The notes beneath the pieces were generated by a model that was not told the origin of the DNA, did no database searches, and was given only the letters and a program-made list of their open reading frames with translations. Positions 32,727 through 41,479 of a stretch of 64,000 nt of DNA are shown piece after piece. Source of the DNA: Sphaerisporangium sp040649355 (lineage in GTDB: Bacteria; Actinomycetota; Actinomycetes; Streptosporangiales; Streptosporangiaceae); contig NZ_JBICTU010000022.1 of assembly GCF_043197795.1 (NCBI RefSeq), positions 116,029 to 180,028 of the forward strand, read 5' to 3'. Positions within the stretch are counted from its first letter, which is position 1. The number at the start of each line of letters is the position of its first letter. The translations under genes were made by a program, and so were the position numbers.

Positions 32727-32813
32727 TCAGCCCAGGTACACGAGCACACCCGCCGCCCCGTCGTCCTCCTCCTCACCCTCTCCCGTGATCTGCTTGTCGA
32801 TCGCGTCAGTTGT
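32727..32813 (-). pseudogene. Integrase 3' remnant after the fourth att copy
   Basis: The minus frame reads TTDAIDKQITGEGEEEDDGA and ends AAGVLVYLG at a stop that overlaps CGTGCAATCAG (32720-32730). The ending resembles the remnant at 31885 and the layout matches the intact integrase end. Farther upstream the frame loses homology. Confidence 0.5.
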
Positions 32814-33282
32814 GGGCTCCGCAGGGTTGAGTGATGCACCAGCTGATCCGGGCCGCGGCTTGATCGTGGGTGTGGTGACCGGCGAGCCTGAGGATGAAGG
32901 TCGACAACAACCGCTGCGCTCGTACGACGTCGTCGGCCAGCCCGGCGTCCCTGAGTGCGGCGTAGGGACCTCGCGCGGGAGCCGCGCCGCCGGGGTGACG
33001 GCCGGGCGGCGGAATAGAAGGGGGAACAGGTCGTCGCCATCGGGGTGACGTCGAGCTGCTCGGCGACCGCGCAGCATGCCCGCCTTGGCCCCCTTGGGCT
33101 GACTCATGCGGGCGATCGCGTGGCCGGGACATCCCAGTGATTCGCAAGTTGATCTCAGACGCCGCTCCCTAACGTCATCGCTGACTCTCGCACCCCAAGG
33201 CAGCACGACATAGAGCGGAACAAGGCTCGGCGCGCCGACGAAGGCAATTCCGGGCAGGTGAGCGACGGCGGAAGGGAAGTTC
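32814..33282 (-). pseudogene. Degraded element genes
   Basis: Minus-strand fragments in different frames: SQPKGAKAGMLRGRR resembles QPKSAKAGMRPGG of the RepSA-like initiator, and LRDAGLADDVVRAQRLLSTF looks like the end of a TetR-type regulator. No frame is complete. I read this as debris of an earlier insertion, with low confidence in the individual identities. Confidence 0.3.
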
Positions 33283-33318
33283 TTGACGAGGCCCAAGAAC
33301 GGTCAGAGGACCGCCGCC

Positions 33319-33471
33319 ATGCGGATCAGTAAATGCCTGCGGGATGGATCGACCAGCCTCGACCTGTCACAGCTCAGCCTGGACACGGTGCACGAATCCA
33401 TCGGCGACCTCGCCCACCTGACCAAGCTCAACCTGCGCGACAACCAACCGAATCGGGGCGTGTCCTTCTAA
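33319..33471 (+). pseudogene. Truncated leucine-rich-repeat protein
   Basis: 50 residues from an ATG at 33319 behind AGAGGA. SLDLSQLSLDTVHESIGDLA and HLTKLNLRDNQ are one and a half leucine-rich repeats, after which the frame ends abruptly. Intact family members have many repeats, so this is a fragment. Confidence 0.5.
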
Positions 33472-33480
33472 GCTGCCGAA

Positions 33481-33837
33481 GTGATCGAGTTGGCTTCGAG
33501 AGAGCGAACGCAGCCGCCGCCTCCTCAAGTCGTGTGGGAGAGCCTGGCCAACCCTCGGCGGCCCGGTGGACGCCAGTGGCTGAATCTGCGATCCGATGAG
33601 GTCGAGCCTCGCATCCTGCAGGCGGTGGATCCAGAGCTCGTGGTCTGGTCGTCGTTGTGGCCGGACAGGCCCGACGATGAGATCCGGTTCGACATCCGGC
33701 CGACCCGGGGCGAAAGCTCACTACGTTGGACACTGCTGACGCCTGGAGAAGCCCCAGAACAGGCCGTGATCGACGATCTGCGTCACCGGCTCAACTTCCT
33801 GATCAATGCTCAGCTCCGATTCTCCTTCGGGCAGTAG
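33481..33837 (+). CDS. Hypothetical protein, SRPBCC-like
   Basis: 118 residues, GTG start ten bases after the LRR fragment's stop. It contains PPPQVVWESLANPRRPGGRQ, a VVWSSLWPDRPDDEIRFDIR strand block and a C-terminal helix (DDLRHRLNFLINAQLRFSFGQ), the order of a START/SRPBCC ligand-binding domain. Such proteins often follow LRR genes in actinobacteria. Function unknown. Confidence 0.65.
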   Translation: MIELASRERTQPPPPQVVWESLANPRRPGGRQWLNLRSDEVEPRILQAVDPELVVWSSLWPDRPDDEIRFDIRPTRGESSLRWTLLTPGEAPEQAVIDDLRHRLNFLINAQLRFSFGQ

Positions 33838-33940
33838 AGGCTCTCAGCGGTCGCGTATCGCGACGATGCACATAATCGGCCACGTCCCGCGTCCATTCAT
33901 CGCATCTAGGCCGATTTAGGAGTCATCACACTTTCCAGGA

Positions 33941-34423
33941 TCAGTAGCACCGGAGATCCCAGCCGGGGTCTTGGTAGGGCTCTTGTATCTCGACGACGAT
34001 CAAGTGCTGTCCGTCGAAAGTCAGGGGAAAGGGTGGATTCTTGGAAGGCGTCCAGACGACGACGGGGCCGAAGGCCGCTTTGTAGTGCTCCACGATCTCG
34101 TTCACCGACAACTTGGTGCTCAGGTTGAACCTCAGACGGTAGTCGCAGTGGTTGCTGTTACCTCGCAGGGCCACCGACGACTGCACCTCGTCATCTGCGA
34201 ACTCGGTCTCCGGAGGAAGGGGGTGGCTCAGGAACTCGTCAGCAATAGCGTTCAGGTGGTGATCGTGGATCCATACCGGTCCCATGAAGATTAGGGAGAG
34301 GAGAAGAACTGGCATGAACCCAAAGCACGATCGCCGCACGGTGAATCGACGGGCCCCTCCGTAATCGAGAGCGAAGAGAATCGTCTTGTAACCTGCCAGG
34401 CGAAGCAGTCTCCACGGCTGCAT
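33941..34423 (-). CDS. Hypothetical membrane-anchored protein
   Basis: 160 residues. A basic N-terminus, one membrane segment (about 35-52, GFMPVLLLSLIFMGPVWI) and an outside domain with a Cys pair (NHCDYRLRF and the final LRCY) that may form a disulfide. GC content is lower than around. I recognise no family. Confidence 0.55.
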   Translation of the reverse strand: MQPWRLLRLAGYKTILFALDYGGARRFTVRRSCFGFMPVLLLSLIFMGPVWIHDHHLNAIADEFLSHPLPPETEFADDEVQSSVALRGNSNHCDYRLRFNLSTKLSVNEIVEHYKAAFGPVVVWTPSKNPPFPLTFDGQHLIVVEIQEPYQDPGWDLRCY

Positions 34424-34729
34424 CCTCTCGCAGACAAGGTGACGATCTGCATCTTCTCGTGCCCACTAGTTCTCCGTAAGACCTGAGTCCACAGGTTCTT
34501 CGCCCGCCCCGTCGTCGGCTCTGCCCGGCCGATCGCCGAATGGATCGACCGCCCGCCTGCTGACCTGCTGCCCGCGGTCAGTCCGTCGGCTTGTCCATGA
34601 AGACCTCGCATCCCGACGGTGCCGCCCGCACGGAAGACCTGCCCAAACATCCTAGATCTTTGAAGTTACTCTTTTGTCGATATTCGGCCACTGGACAGCC
34701 TGAAAGCCCACCAAAATAATCACCTCAAA
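34424..34729. other. Intergenic region, no gene seen
   Basis: 306 bp, with an AT-richer stretch near 34650-34720 (ATCTTTGAAGTTACTCTTTT) that may hold the promoter of the secreted protein that follows. Confidence 0.3.
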
Positions 34730-35215
34730 GTGATATCCGTCGAAGAGAGGGTGAGAAATTGGTGGCACGTTTCACGGGTCCTGACGATCGCTATGGTGAC
34801 GGTCGCCGCGCTCGTGATGCCGGTGGCCCCGGCACACGCCACGTACGGGTCCGACCTGACGGTGAGCATCGAGGTTTGGGGGCAAGGCGTCAAGCTGTCC
34901 GGGGCGTACGGGACGATCGCGTTCGACGACGGCAACGCCAAGTACCGCTACTCGATCGCGATGTGCCAGTATTCCGGCTACACCCGGCCCAATCTCTTCG
35001 CATCCGTCAACGGCGGCGCGCGAACCATGGTGGCCTCGGGTGGCCCCTCGGTGACGATCCCGCAGTGCCCGTACACGGCCTACCTTGCCAGTGGCGAGGT
35101 GACGCCCGGCGGCACCGTCGGCAACGTGACGCTCACTGTGGACGGGGTGCGTTACAACCCCCCGTCCGGCACCTACCACACTAATTACGCGGTCTACGAC
35201 AACCCGTTCAACTGA
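34730..35215 (+). CDS. Secreted hypothetical protein
   Basis: 161 residues from a GTG at 34730 (a GTG at 34751 would also keep the signal peptide). Signal peptide ending PVAPAHA, then a beta-rich mature domain (YGSDLTVSIEVWGQGVKLSG, SVTIPQCPYTAYLASGEVTP) with two cysteines. Size and composition suggest a small secreted binding domain. No family assigned. Confidence 0.65.
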   Translation: MISVEERVRNWWHVSRVLTIAMVTVAALVMPVAPAHATYGSDLTVSIEVWGQGVKLSGAYGTIAFDDGNAKYRYSIAMCQYSGYTRPNLFASVNGGARTMVASGGPSVTIPQCPYTAYLASGEVTPGGTVGNVTLTVDGVRYNPPSGTYHTNYAVYDNPFN

Positions 35216-35235
35216 GGGTTCCTCGCACTTCAGCG

Positions 35236-35272
35236 CCGAAGGCCCCGCGCGAGATCGGCGGGGCCTTCGGCG
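35236..35272 (+). terminator. Terminator of the secreted protein gene
   Basis: GCCGAAGGCCCCGC (35236-35249) and GCGGGGCCTTCGGC (35259-35272) form a perfect 14-bp stem with a 9-base loop. Confidence 0.75.
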
Positions 35273-35321
35273 TCCCCGGTCGCGGGCGCTGTCGCGCATC
35301 GACTGGAGACAGAAGGAGATA

Positions 35322-36575
35322 TCAGGAGATGGTGAGCGTGCCGTTGGTGTTACGGGCGCAGGTGACGATCGTGCGGGGCACGGCGGTTAGGGCGCCGGTC
35401 AGGCACTGGCCGAGGACGGCGTGGCCCGCGGCGTTGGGGTGCCACGACTCCTGGCAGGTCTGGAAGTAGGTGACGCAGGTGTTGGCCAATCGCTGGATGC
35501 CGATCTTGTCCCAGCCTGACAGGCTGGTGATGGGCGTGCCGGACGGCCCGTCCTGCACCCGGAGCGGCGTGGCGAGCGTGCCCGTCGGGCTGCCGGGATT
35601 CTCGCAGAGGCGGGCCCCGTCGAAGGCGCTTTGGACGTCCAGCACGCGCAGGTCGGCCGTTGGACGCTCGGACGCCAGCGTGGTGTAGGCGTTCTTGACC
35701 AGGGAGCCGAGGTTCTGGGAGAACACGTGCCCGGGGGCGAGGCTCGCGCGGTGGATCGGGCAGCCGGCGGCGTACCGCTCGGCGCCGAGGGCGCGGAACT
35801 TGTCGCGGGTGTCAGTGCGGCCGTCCTCGTCCCAGTACTGCGGGGCGACGTCGAGCGGCAGCGGGTTGGTATACGTCTGCAGGACTACCTGGTGGACACC
35901 GTCGGCGTCGATCTGGTCGAGGGTGTCGAGGATCTGGCGCAGTGCGGCGGTGGTCTCGGTGGTGGCGGCGGCGACCTCGGCGGGGCTGGCCAGGTCCGAG
36001 ACGGTGCAGGGCTCCTGCGGCACGGGGCCGCCCAGGTAGGCCCAGAACTCCCACCAGCCCGTCCAGGCGTCGGCGATGAAGCGGTTGGCACACAGCGAGG
36101 CCACGTCGCCGAAGGTGAACTGGGTGTTGTTGGAGCCGAGGCCGATGAGGACGACGTCGATGTCGTGGGTCTGGGCGACGGCACGAAGCTGGTCGAGTTG
36201 CGAGGCGACGGAGCGGCCACCGGCGCGGGCGCTGGAGGCGTTGGCGATGTCGGCGGGCTGGCCACCGGAGCACGCGAGGTTGAAGCGGTCCTGGATGCCG
36301 GGGAGTGTCGCCTTGAACAACGAGGCGTTCGCCGACCGGTGACAGAAGTAGGCGTTGCTGTTGGCCGCCGACCAGCCGGGGAAGGCCCGTGCCGTCCCGG
36401 AGGCGTCGACGACGGGCTGGTAGTCCCCTGCGCCCTCCCCGCTGATGAAGCTGTCGCCGAGCGCGACGGCGGCGGTGGGCAGGACCGCCTGCGCCGCTTC
36501 GCCCTGGACGACCTGGATGCCGACGGCCCCTACCAGAAGCGCGGCTATCGCGGCGGCATGCCGGAGAATCCTCAC
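35322..36575 (-). CDS. Secreted SGNH/GDSL hydrolase
   Basis: 417 residues. Signal peptide (1-28, ending GEAAQA). Block I is AVALGDSFISGEGAGDY with the nucleophile Ser, block II LACSGGQPADI, block III VLIGLGSNNTQF, and block V SWHPNAAGH with the catalytic His. Six or more cysteines probably form disulfides outside the cell. Large actinobacterial members act as lipases or esterases; the substrate is unknown. Confidence 0.88.
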   Translation of the reverse strand: MRILRHAAAIAALLVGAVGIQVVQGEAAQAVLPTAAVALGDSFISGEGAGDYQPVVDASGTARAFPGWSAANSNAYFCHRSANASLFKATLPGIQDRFNLACSGGQPADIANASSARAGGRSVASQLDQLRAVAQTHDIDVVLIGLGSNNTQFTFGDVASLCANRFIADAWTGWWEFWAYLGGPVPQEPCTVSDLASPAEVAAATTETTAALRQILDTLDQIDADGVHQVVLQTYTNPLPLDVAPQYWDEDGRTDTRDKFRALGAERYAAGCPIHRASLAPGHVFSQNLGSLVKNAYTTLASERPTADLRVLDVQSAFDGARLCENPGSPTGTLATPLRVQDGPSGTPITSLSGWDKIGIQRLANTCVTYFQTCQESWHPNAAGHAVLGQCLTGALTAVPRTIVTCARNTNGTLTIS

Positions 36576-36769
36576 AACTCCCTCATTTCGTACTAAACAA
36601 GCATGAAATAACGGATATTCAGATCACAACACGCCGCACCAATAGCGTCAAGATCTCCATGAGTCCCAGCCGCTTCACCTAAGAGATCGCATCTCGCCCT
36701 GATCGTCAAGCATGCGTTTGCTCGCTAAGCCGGCGCCGAAACGACGGAATGTGTCACGATCGCCGGGTG

Positions 36770-37273
36770 ATGGCAGGGTTGCGGGTTCTGGCGATCGTGG
36801 CCGGACTGGGGCTGGCGCTGACCGGACCGGGGATGACGGAGGGCCGCGGGGTGCTGGACGGATTCGTGATCGGGCACGTACCCGGCGACGTGGCCACGAG
36901 CACGTCGGATTTCGAGTACGAGCCGGAGGACGGCGTCCGCTTCACCTCACGGGTCTGGGAACGGGAGACAGACGACGGCGGGCATGCGGTCGACCTGATG
37001 ATCATCGTCATGCGCGCCGGCCGTTTCACCGCGCTCGACGGCCTACGCGACTTCATGTCGGCGTACCACGAGCGCGCTCCGGCCTCGTGGACGAATGTCC
37101 AGATCGGCGCCCGGCCTGGCCTCAAGGCTGCCGGGCAGGTGTTCTGGCTGGTGGAGCCGGGCGTCGCGGTGTCCGTCACGATCGACACCGCGCGATTCGG
37201 CGACGGCGAGCTGATGGCCGTGGCCGAGGGCGTCCGCGAGCAGCGAGGCGCTGGTGAGGCCGGCCGGAGGTGA
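36770..37273 (+). CDS. Hypothetical exported protein
   Basis: 167 residues from the ATG at 36770 (GTG directly before it is possible). A signal-like segment (GLRVLAIVAGLGLALTGPG) is followed by VIGHVPGDVATSTSDFEYEPEDGVRFTSRVWERE and VFWLVEPGVAVSVTID. It resembles small actinobacterial secreted proteins annotated as hypothetical. No motif known. Confidence 0.65.
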   Translation: MAGLRVLAIVAGLGLALTGPGMTEGRGVLDGFVIGHVPGDVATSTSDFEYEPEDGVRFTSRVWERETDDGGHAVDLMIIVMRAGRFTALDGLRDFMSAYHERAPASWTNVQIGARPGLKAAGQVFWLVEPGVAVSVTIDTARFGDGELMAVAEGVREQRGAGEAGRR

Positions 37274-37367
37274 TTCACGGGTGTTCACGGTCAGGTGCGA
37301 TCACGATCGGCGGTCGGCCCCGCGCGGCCAGGAATAGCCGGCCTCCGGTCGCCACGTTGTACCTGGC

Positions 37368-37799
37368 ATGACCGCCACATCGTTCAACCCGCGCACGCTG
37401 CTCGCGGAAAGCCGGCTCGGTGTCCTCGCGACGATCAAGTCGGACGGCCGCCCCCAGCTCTCCCCCGTCATGCCCTTCTACGACCAGGAGGCCGATGTCA
37501 TCTACGTTTCGATGACCGAGGGGCGGGCCAAGACGGCGAATCTGCGTCGGGACCCACGAGCCACGCTGGAGGTGACCAGCCCCGACGGCTGGGCATGGGC
37601 CACCGCCGAGGGCACCGCGACACTCACCGGCCCGGGAACCGACCCGCACGGTCCCGAGGTCGAGGCACTGGTGGACTATTACCGCAACGCCTCCGGGGAG
37701 CACCCGGACTGGGACGAGTACCGGTCGGTGATGGTGTCCGACCGCAGGGTGCTCATGGCGATGACGGTCGACCACGTGTACGGCGCCAAGATCGGCTGA
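37368..37799 (+). CDS. PPOX-class F420-dependent oxidoreductase
   Basis: 143 residues, split beta-barrel of the pyridoxamine-5'-phosphate-oxidase superfamily: LLAESRLGVLATIKSDGRPQLSPVMPFYD, then VSMTEGRAKTANLRRDPRATLEV with the KxxNLRRDP phosphate contact typical of F420 binders. It may reduce small substrates with F420H2; flavin binding is an alternative. Substrate unknown. Confidence 0.85.
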   Translation: MTATSFNPRTLLAESRLGVLATIKSDGRPQLSPVMPFYDQEADVIYVSMTEGRAKTANLRRDPRATLEVTSPDGWAWATAEGTATLTGPGTDPHGPEVEALVDYYRNASGEHPDWDEYRSVMVSDRRVLMAMTVDHVYGAKIG

Positions 37800-37886
37800 C
37801 AGGAGTTCCGAAGAACCTTCGTACGCCCGGGTCCACGTCGGCGAGGGACGGAGGTGGCCGGTGACCGGATCGGCGAACTCCATGGG

Positions 37887-38663
37887 TCATGGTGTCGGCA
37901 CCACCATGGGGGTGCCGGTCACCGGGTCGGGGACGACGATGCTCGGCAGGTCGAAGACCTCCCGCACGAGCGTCGCGTCCACGATGTCGGCGGGCGCGCC
38001 CTCCGCGGCCACTCCGCCGTCCTTCATCGCCACCAGATGGTCCGCGTACCGGCACGCCTGGTTGATGTCGTGCAGGACCGCGATCACCGTGCGTCCCTCG
38101 TCCCGCAGTCTCGCGAGCAGATTGAGCAGTTGGTACTGGTGCGTGATGTCGAGAAAGGTGGTGGGCTCGTCGAGCAGCAGGTACGGCGTCTCCTGGGCCA
38201 GCACCATCGCGATCCACACTCGTTGCCTTTGGCCGCCGGACAGTTCGGCGACAGGCCGCTCGGAGAGGTCGGCGACTCCGGCCGCCGCCATGGCGGTGGC
38301 CACGGCGCGTTCGTCCTCCGGCGACCAGGTGGCCAGCAACGACTGGTGCGGGTAACGGCCACGGGCGACCAGCCGCTTCACCATGACGTTCTCCGGGGGG
38401 ACGAGTCCCTGAGGCAGGAAGGCGACCTCCCGGGCGATCGCCTTCGGCCGGTAGCCGGCCACGTCGCGGCCGTCGAAGCTCACCATCCCGGCCGTGGGCT
38501 TGAGCAGCCGGACGAACGCGCGCAGGAGCGTCGACTTGCCGCACCCGTTGGCGCCGACGACGGCGGTGAACGCGCCGTCCGGGATGTCGAGGTTCACCCG
38601 CGTCGCCACCACCCGGTCACCGTAGGCGAGGGTGATGTCCCTGGCGGTCAGCCGCGCTGCCAC
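37887..38663 (-). CDS. Iron-siderophore ABC transporter, ATP-binding protein
   Basis: 258 residues from a GTG at 38663 with GAGGCGACC before it. FepC/FhuC-type ATPase: Walker A VGANGCGKSTL, Q-loop LPQGL, signature LSGGQRQRVWIA, Walker B LLLDEPTTFLD and H-loop VLHDINQ. It overlaps the permease gene by 16 bases and is the last gene of the operon binding protein-SIP-permease-permease-ATPase. Confidence 0.95.
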   Translation of the reverse strand: MAARLTARDITLAYGDRVVATRVNLDIPDGAFTAVVGANGCGKSTLLRAFVRLLKPTAGMVSFDGRDVAGYRPKAIAREVAFLPQGLVPPENVMVKRLVARGRYPHQSLLATWSPEDERAVATAMAAAGVADLSERPVAELSGGQRQRVWIAMVLAQETPYLLLDEPTTFLDITHQYQLLNLLARLRDEGRTVIAVLHDINQACRYADHLVAMKDGGVAAEGAPADIVDATLVREVFDLPSIVVPDPVTGTPMVVPTP

Positions 38664-39688
38664 GGTCGCCTCATTTCCCTGAAGAGCAGCCAGATGAGAT
38701 AGGAACCGCCGATCGCGGTCGTCACGACGCCGACCGGCAACGCGACAGGGGCGAGCAGCAGTTGCGCGATGAGGTCGGCGGCCAGCAGAAGCACCGCGCC
38801 GGTCAGGGCCGCGGGCAGCAGCGGCACGCCGGCCAGGCCGGCCGTACCGGCCAGCCTGCCGCCGATCTGCGGCGCGGCGAGCGCGATGAACACGATCGGC
38901 CCCGCGACCGCCGTCACCGTGGCGGTACAGCCGACGCCGGCCAGCACGAGCAGCACCCGCAGCCGGTTCAGGTCGACGCCGGAGGTGACCGCGAGTTCGT
39001 CGTCGAGCACCGCCTGCCGCATCGCGTACGACAGCGTGGCCAGCAGCAGCGCGAGCACGCCGATGATGAGGAACGCCGGGCGCACCTGGACCCATTCGAC
39101 GCCGTTCAGCGATCCCGCGCTCCATCCGGTCGCCGTGATCGCCACGTCCATCTCGGCCCTCAGCACGATCCACGAGTTGACCGCGGTCAAGATGGCGTTC
39201 ACCGCGATCCCGATGACGACCAGCCGCAGGCCGCTGAGCCCGGAGTCGAGCGACAGGAAGTAGACGACGGCCGCGGCGAGCAGCCCGCCGAGTACCGAGC
39301 CGAGCGTGAGCTGCACCGCCGTGCCACCGACCACGGTGATCGCGACCAGCACGCCGGTGTACGCGCCCGCGTCGAGGCCGATGACGTCCGGGCTGCCGAG
39401 CGGGTTACGGGTGAGGTTCTGGAAGACCGCCCCGGCCAGGCCGAGCGCGGCGCCGAAGACCAGCGCGGAGGCGACCCTCGGCGCGCGCCACTCCCGCACC
39501 ACCAACGCCGAGTCGCCGTGACCGGCGAGCGCGGCCAGCACGTCCTGCGGAGAGGTCCAGGTGCCCCCGTGGCACAGGCCTACCAGCGCGAGCGGTAGCG
39601 CGACGGCGATCAGGGTCAGCGACACCGTGACGATACGCCGCTCGATCCTCGCCGAGAATCGTCCGGCGCGCAGCACCAGAGTGGTCAC
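38648..39688 (-). CDS. Iron-siderophore ABC permease (FecCD), second subunit
   Basis: 346 residues, about nine membrane segments. FecCD features: RAPRVASALVFGAALGLAGAVFQNLTRNPLGSPDVIG and the coupling-helix region GRLAGTAGLAGVPLLPAALTG. It pairs with the upstream permease to form the channel. Four-base overlap with that gene. Confidence 0.94.
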   Translation of the reverse strand: MTTLVLRAGRFSARIERRIVTVSLTLIAVALPLALVGLCHGGTWTSPQDVLAALAGHGDSALVVREWRAPRVASALVFGAALGLAGAVFQNLTRNPLGSPDVIGLDAGAYTGVLVAITVVGGTAVQLTLGSVLGGLLAAAVVYFLSLDSGLSGLRLVVIGIAVNAILTAVNSWIVLRAEMDVAITATGWSAGSLNGVEWVQVRPAFLIIGVLALLLATLSYAMRQAVLDDELAVTSGVDLNRLRVLLVLAGVGCTATVTAVAGPIVFIALAAPQIGGRLAGTAGLAGVPLLPAALTGAVLLLAADLIAQLLLAPVALPVGVVTTAIGGSYLIWLLFREMRRPWQRG

Positions 39689-40683
39689 AGGGTCACCGCC
39701 CCGTAACGCCGTACCGCCCAGATCAGGACCGGGCCGCCGAGGAACGCGGTGACGACCGCCACAGGAACCTCACCGGTCGGCAGCAGCACGCGCGCCGCGA
39801 CGTCGGAGGCGAGCAGCAGGATCGGGCCGAGCAGGATCGTGTACACCATCAGCCACGGAATCGACCCGGCGGCCGGTCGGCGGGCCAGGTGCGGCACGAT
39901 GAGCCCCACGAAGGCGATCGGTCCTGCGACCGCGGTGGCGACCCCGGCGAGTACGGTGACCAGCACCAGTACGGCCGCTCTGGTCCGTGCCACCCGGCCG
40001 CCGAGCACCTGGGCGATCTGCTCGCCGAGGACCAGGGCGTTCAGCGGCCGGGTCACCGCCATGGCGCCGGCGAGCGCGATGATGATCAGCAGCAGCGGGG
40101 CGGTCAGGGGCATCCGCTCGTGACCGGCGAGCGCCCCGGCCGACCAGAACCGAAACCGGTCGAAGACGTCGGGAAGCATCAGCCGCATGCCGAGCGAGAC
40201 GCCCGCCAGCACCGACGAGAGCGCGACCCCGGCGAGGACCAGCCGCAGCGGGGAGGTCCGGCCGACCGTGTACACCAGCAGGGCCGCGAGCACCGCTCCG
40301 GCGGCCGCGAACAGCAGTTGAGCGGCCTGCGTCTCCGCGAGGCGCAGTGCTCCGGCCATGGTGATGGCGAAGGCCGCGCCGGCGGTCACCCCGAGGACGC
40401 CGGGTTCGGCCAGCGGGTTGCGGGTCAGCGTCTGGATCAGCGTGCCGGACGCGCCGAGCGCCGCGCCGACACAGATGCCGAGGACGGTACGCGGGACACG
40501 GACATCCCAGATGATCAGCTGATCGTCGGTGCCGGCGTGGCCGGCGAGGGCACGCCAGATCTCCACCGGCGCGATGGTGCGCGCCCCGACGCTCACGCTG
40601 GCGCACGCGGCGACCAGCAGCAGCAGGACGCACAGAACCAGGTAGGCGGTCTTCTTCGGCAGGTCACTCCTCAAGCCCGGCAA
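39685..40683 (-). CDS. Iron-siderophore ABC permease (FecCD), first subunit
   Basis: 332 residues, about nine membrane segments, with RVPRTVLGICVGAALGASGTLIQTLTRNPLAEPGVLG and PIAFVGLIVPHLARRPAAGS, both conserved FecCD stretches. It overlaps the SIP gene by 20 bases. Confidence 0.94.
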   Translation of the reverse strand: MPGLRSDLPKKTAYLVLCVLLLLVAACASVSVGARTIAPVEIWRALAGHAGTDDQLIIWDVRVPRTVLGICVGAALGASGTLIQTLTRNPLAEPGVLGVTAGAAFAITMAGALRLAETQAAQLLFAAAGAVLAALLVYTVGRTSPLRLVLAGVALSSVLAGVSLGMRLMLPDVFDRFRFWSAGALAGHERMPLTAPLLLIIIALAGAMAVTRPLNALVLGEQIAQVLGGRVARTRAAVLVLVTVLAGVATAVAGPIAFVGLIVPHLARRPAAGSIPWLMVYTILLGPILLLASDVAARVLLPTGEVPVAVVTAFLGGPVLIWAVRRYGAVTL

Positions 40684-41479
40684 CTCCGCGCTTCCAGTAG
40701 CCGGTGATCAGCGAGTCGAGCCGTCCGTCACTCCACTCGCGCAGTGGTTTGACGGCATCCTTCTCACCGGCGGCGAACAGGAAGGTCCGCGCTTCGGGCA
40801 GGGGCAGCGTCCGTACCGTGGCGGCGAGCCGGGAGTGCGTGCCTTCGCGGACCAGCCGGGTCACCTCCACCCCGTCGCGCCGCGCGAGGGGGTAGGCCTG
40901 CTCGGCCTCGTCATCTGTCTCGATCACGACCTGGGCGGACACCTCGGCCGGAGACTCCGCCAGCCAGCGTGCCACCGCCGGGAGGCTGGTGGAGTCGGCC
41001 GCGAACACGTAGTGCCGGTAGTTGTGCGGGAACGCCTTGGCCCCGGGGGGACCGGCGATGGCGACCTGGTCGCCCACCGCGGCGGTCGTGGCCCAGGTCG
41101 AGGCGACGCCTCCGGCGTGCAGGACGAAGTCCAGGTCGAGCTCGCCGGCGTCGGCGTCGAACCGCCGTACGGTGTACTTCCGTGTCGTGGGCAGCGGCCT
41201 GGGCCAGTCCAGCGTCAGTTCCTCGTTGGCGACCGGGACGCGACGGGTGCCGTCCGGGTCGGGAAGTACGATCTTGATGTGGTCGTCGGCCTGGTAGGTG
41301 TGGAACCCCTCCAGTTCCGGGCCCCCGAGGGTGAGCCGCAGCATCCGCGGGGTCACGTACTGCCGTGCGAGGACCGAGACGGCGCGGATCCCGATCGGGT
41401 AGCCGATGCGAGCGATGCCGCTGCCCGTGCCGTGATGGCGGGCGACGCGCTGCCGTGGGTTCCGCCGGTCCATGCTCAT
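40664..41479 (-). CDS. Siderophore-interacting protein (ferric-siderophore reductase)
   Basis: 271 residues. FAD-binding domain with TTRKYTVRRFD and GGVASTWATTAAVGDQVAIAGPPG, then the SIP NAD(P)-binding part (YVFAADSTSLPAVARWL, FLFAAGEKDAVKPLREW). Proteins of this family (ViuB/FscN-like) release iron from imported siderophores by reduction. ATG overlaps the binding-protein stop by four bases. Confidence 0.92.
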   Translation of the reverse strand: MSMDRRNPRQRVARHHGTGSGIARIGYPIGIRAVSVLARQYVTPRMLRLTLGGPELEGFHTYQADDHIKIVLPDPDGTRRVPVANEELTLDWPRPLPTTRKYTVRRFDADAGELDLDFVLHAGGVASTWATTAAVGDQVAIAGPPGAKAFPHNYRHYVFAADSTSLPAVARWLAESPAEVSAQVVIETDDEAEQAYPLARRDGVEVTRLVREGTHSRLAATVRTLPLPEARTFLFAAGEKDAVKPLREWSDGRLDSLITGYWKRGVAGLEE

